From Williamsia sp. 1135 (GTDB lineage: Bacteria; Actinomycetota; Actinomycetes; Mycobacteriales; Mycobacteriaceae): DNA of 64,000 nucleotides. Positions 62,994 through 64,000 of this stretch are shown one piece after another. A program made the position numbers and the translations under genes. Positions within the stretch are counted from its first letter, which is position 1, and each line of letters starts with the position of its first letter. The DNA lies in contig NZ_MJEI01000103.1 in NCBI RefSeq assembly GCF_002095395.1, positions 62,001 to 126,000 on the forward strand. Reading direction: 5' to 3'. The notes below the pieces were generated by a model that saw only the letters and a list, made by a program, of their open reading frames with translations, was not told the origin of the DNA and searched no databases.

Positions 62994-64000
62994 TCAGGAA
63001 GCGCTGGCGGGTTTGAGTGAAGGCAGGAAGGCGCCGCGGACGGGCTCGGCTGCCCGGTCGTCGGCGTCGAGGAGTCCACGCTGGATCAGTCTTGGCCGCA
63101 CTCCCTCCCCGAAGTGATAGGCCTCCTCGACGTGTGGGTAACCGGACAGGATGAAGTGGTCGAGTCCGAGCTCGGCGTACTCCGCGATCCGATCGGCGAC
63201 CTCATCGTGCGATCCGACGAGTGCAGTCCCTGCGCCACCGCGGACCAATCCGACACCCGTCCACAGGTTCGGATAGATCTCGAGTGACCGGGCATCGGTG
63301 TCGGCGCTGAAAGCGCTCCCGCCGCCGTGCAACTCGCGCATCCGCCGTTGTCCCTCGGACTCCGACTTGGCCAGGTTCTGCTGCGCATTTGCCACCAACT
63401 GCGGGTCCAGGGCCCCGATGAGCCTGTCTGCTTCGGCCCAGGCCTGCTCGGCAGTGTCGCGCGAGATGACGTGCAGCCGGATGCCGTACGTCAGGTCACG
63501 TCCCTCTGCGGCTGCCAGACCACGGATCCAGTTCAGCTTCTCGGCGACGGCGTCGGGCTTTTCGCCCCACGTCAGATAGGTGTCGGCGTACTTCGAAGCA
63601 ACGGTGCCGGCTGCGGGCGATGAGCCACCGAAGAACACGGGAGGCAGCGGATCCGGCTTACGAGCCAGTTGGGCACCCTCCACACGTAGATGGCGGCCGA
63701 CGAAGTCGACGGGATCCTCCCGGGTCCAGAGCTGCCGGATGATGTCGAGGAACTCGCCACAGCGCTCGTATCGCGCTTCCTTGGACAAGAAGTCGCCGAA
63801 GGCTCGTTGCTCGGAGGACTCGCCCCCGGTGACCACGTTGAGGAGCAGACGGCCTTTCGACTGCCACTGATACGTCGACGCCATCTGCGCCGCGAGCGTC
63901 GGGCTGGTCAGTCCTGGACGCAGCGCCACCAAGAACTTCAGGGTGTCGGTTGTCTCGAGAAGCATCGCGGTCGAGAGCCAGGCGTCTTCGCACCAGAGCC
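62994..64000 (-). CDS. SsuD-like FMNH2-dependent alkanesulfonate monooxygenase (partial)
   Basis: The frame continues off the right edge, so the N-terminus is missing; 335 residues are visible. LVALRPGLTSPTLAAQMAST, QSKGRLLLNVVTGGESSEQRAFGDFL and VFFGGSSPAAGTVASKYADTYLTWGE match the SsuD family of luciferase-like desulfonating enzymes. They release sulfite from alkanesulfonates using FMNH2 from a separate reductase. It begins the visible ssuD-sfnG-sfnB operon, 28 bases before sfnG. Confidence 0.9.
   Translation of the reverse strand, partial: LWCEDAWLSTAMLLETTDTLKFLVALRPGLTSPTLAAQMASTYQWQSKGRLLLNVVTGGESSEQRAFGDFLSKEARYERCGEFLDIIRQLWTREDPVDFVGRHLRVEGAQLARKPDPLPPVFFGGSSPAAGTVASKYADTYLTWGEKPDAVAEKLNWIRGLAAAEGRDLTYGIRLHVISRDTAEQAWAEADRLIGALDPQLVANAQQNLAKSESEGQRRMRELHGGGSAFSADTDARSLEIYPNLWTGVGLVRGGAGTALVGSHDEVADRIAEYAELGLDHFILSGYPHVEEAYHFGEGVRPRLIQRGLLDADDRAAEPVRGAFLPSLKPASAS

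Overview
The window is GC-rich (roughly two thirds G+C by eye), gene-dense and free of tRNA, rRNA, insertion sequences and CRISPR arrays. No gap between genes exceeds 300 bases. Gene content points to a mycolic-acid-containing Actinomycetota of the Mycobacteriales, most like Gordonia or Rhodococcus: a Ku protein with a Lys/Ala tail, an EthA-like monooxygenase, a GlfT2-like galactofuranosyltransferase, F420-type oxidoreductases, many TetR regulators and many acyl-CoA genes. The genus is an inference and no marker gene here proves it.

Layout. 1-7.5 kb: end of ku, a giant single-chain ECF transporter, an EthA-like Baeyer-Villiger monooxygenase, a ferritin-like/phasin-like protein, an MFS exporter. 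7.5-14.6 kb: a full beta-oxidation operon (acyl-CoA synthetase, acyl-CoA dehydrogenase, thiolase, FadB-type multienzyme, TetR) behind a promoter with overlapping palindromes. 14.6-19.7 kb: a TetR gene divergent from a hydrolase / ferredoxin reductase / BVMO / SDR operon, with a perfect 33-bp palindrome between them. 19.7-23 kb: divergent argP/lysG-type regulator and lysE exporter, then a DUF4334 protein and a zinc alcohol dehydrogenase. 23-26 kb: a small secreted cysteine-rich protein between inverted repeats, an AraC regulator whose 3' end is tandemly duplicated, and a siderophore-binding lipoprotein with a candidate iron box. 26-36 kb: oxidoreductases, an MpaB-type protein, TetR/MFS pairs, and an operon of an acyl-CoA dehydrogenase, an APH-type kinase and an SDR. 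36-45.5 kb: SDR-DUF2867 protein, phosphatase, DUF3263, F420-type enzyme, then a glycan-type group (HAD-domain protein, SAM methyltransferase, GlfT2-like transferase).

45.5-53.2 kb: a tightly overlapped operon resembling guanidine/urea carboxylation systems (APC permease, two DUF1989 proteins, a carboxyltransferase-only protein, allophanate hydrolase) with a divergent TetR gene and two operator-like sites. Its most striking feature is the absence of any biotin carboxylase or biotin carrier domain. 53-60.6 kb: an F420-reductase-like protein, a NarL/LiaSR-type two-component pair, a VOC protein, an ECF sigma factor with a SnoaL domain, a deaminase, a DUF72 protein, a YihY membrane protein and a secreted protein. 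60.6-64 kb: an organosulfur operon (SsuD-like, SfnG, SfnB) running off the right edge.

Three intergenic copies of one palindromic repeat (near 6.1, 26.0 and 29.3 kb), a 17-bp tandem repeat (37.7 kb), a 75-bp tandem duplication (23.8-24.0 kb) and a pair of 54-bp inverted repeats (23.0 and 23.8 kb) are the non-coding structures most worth following.
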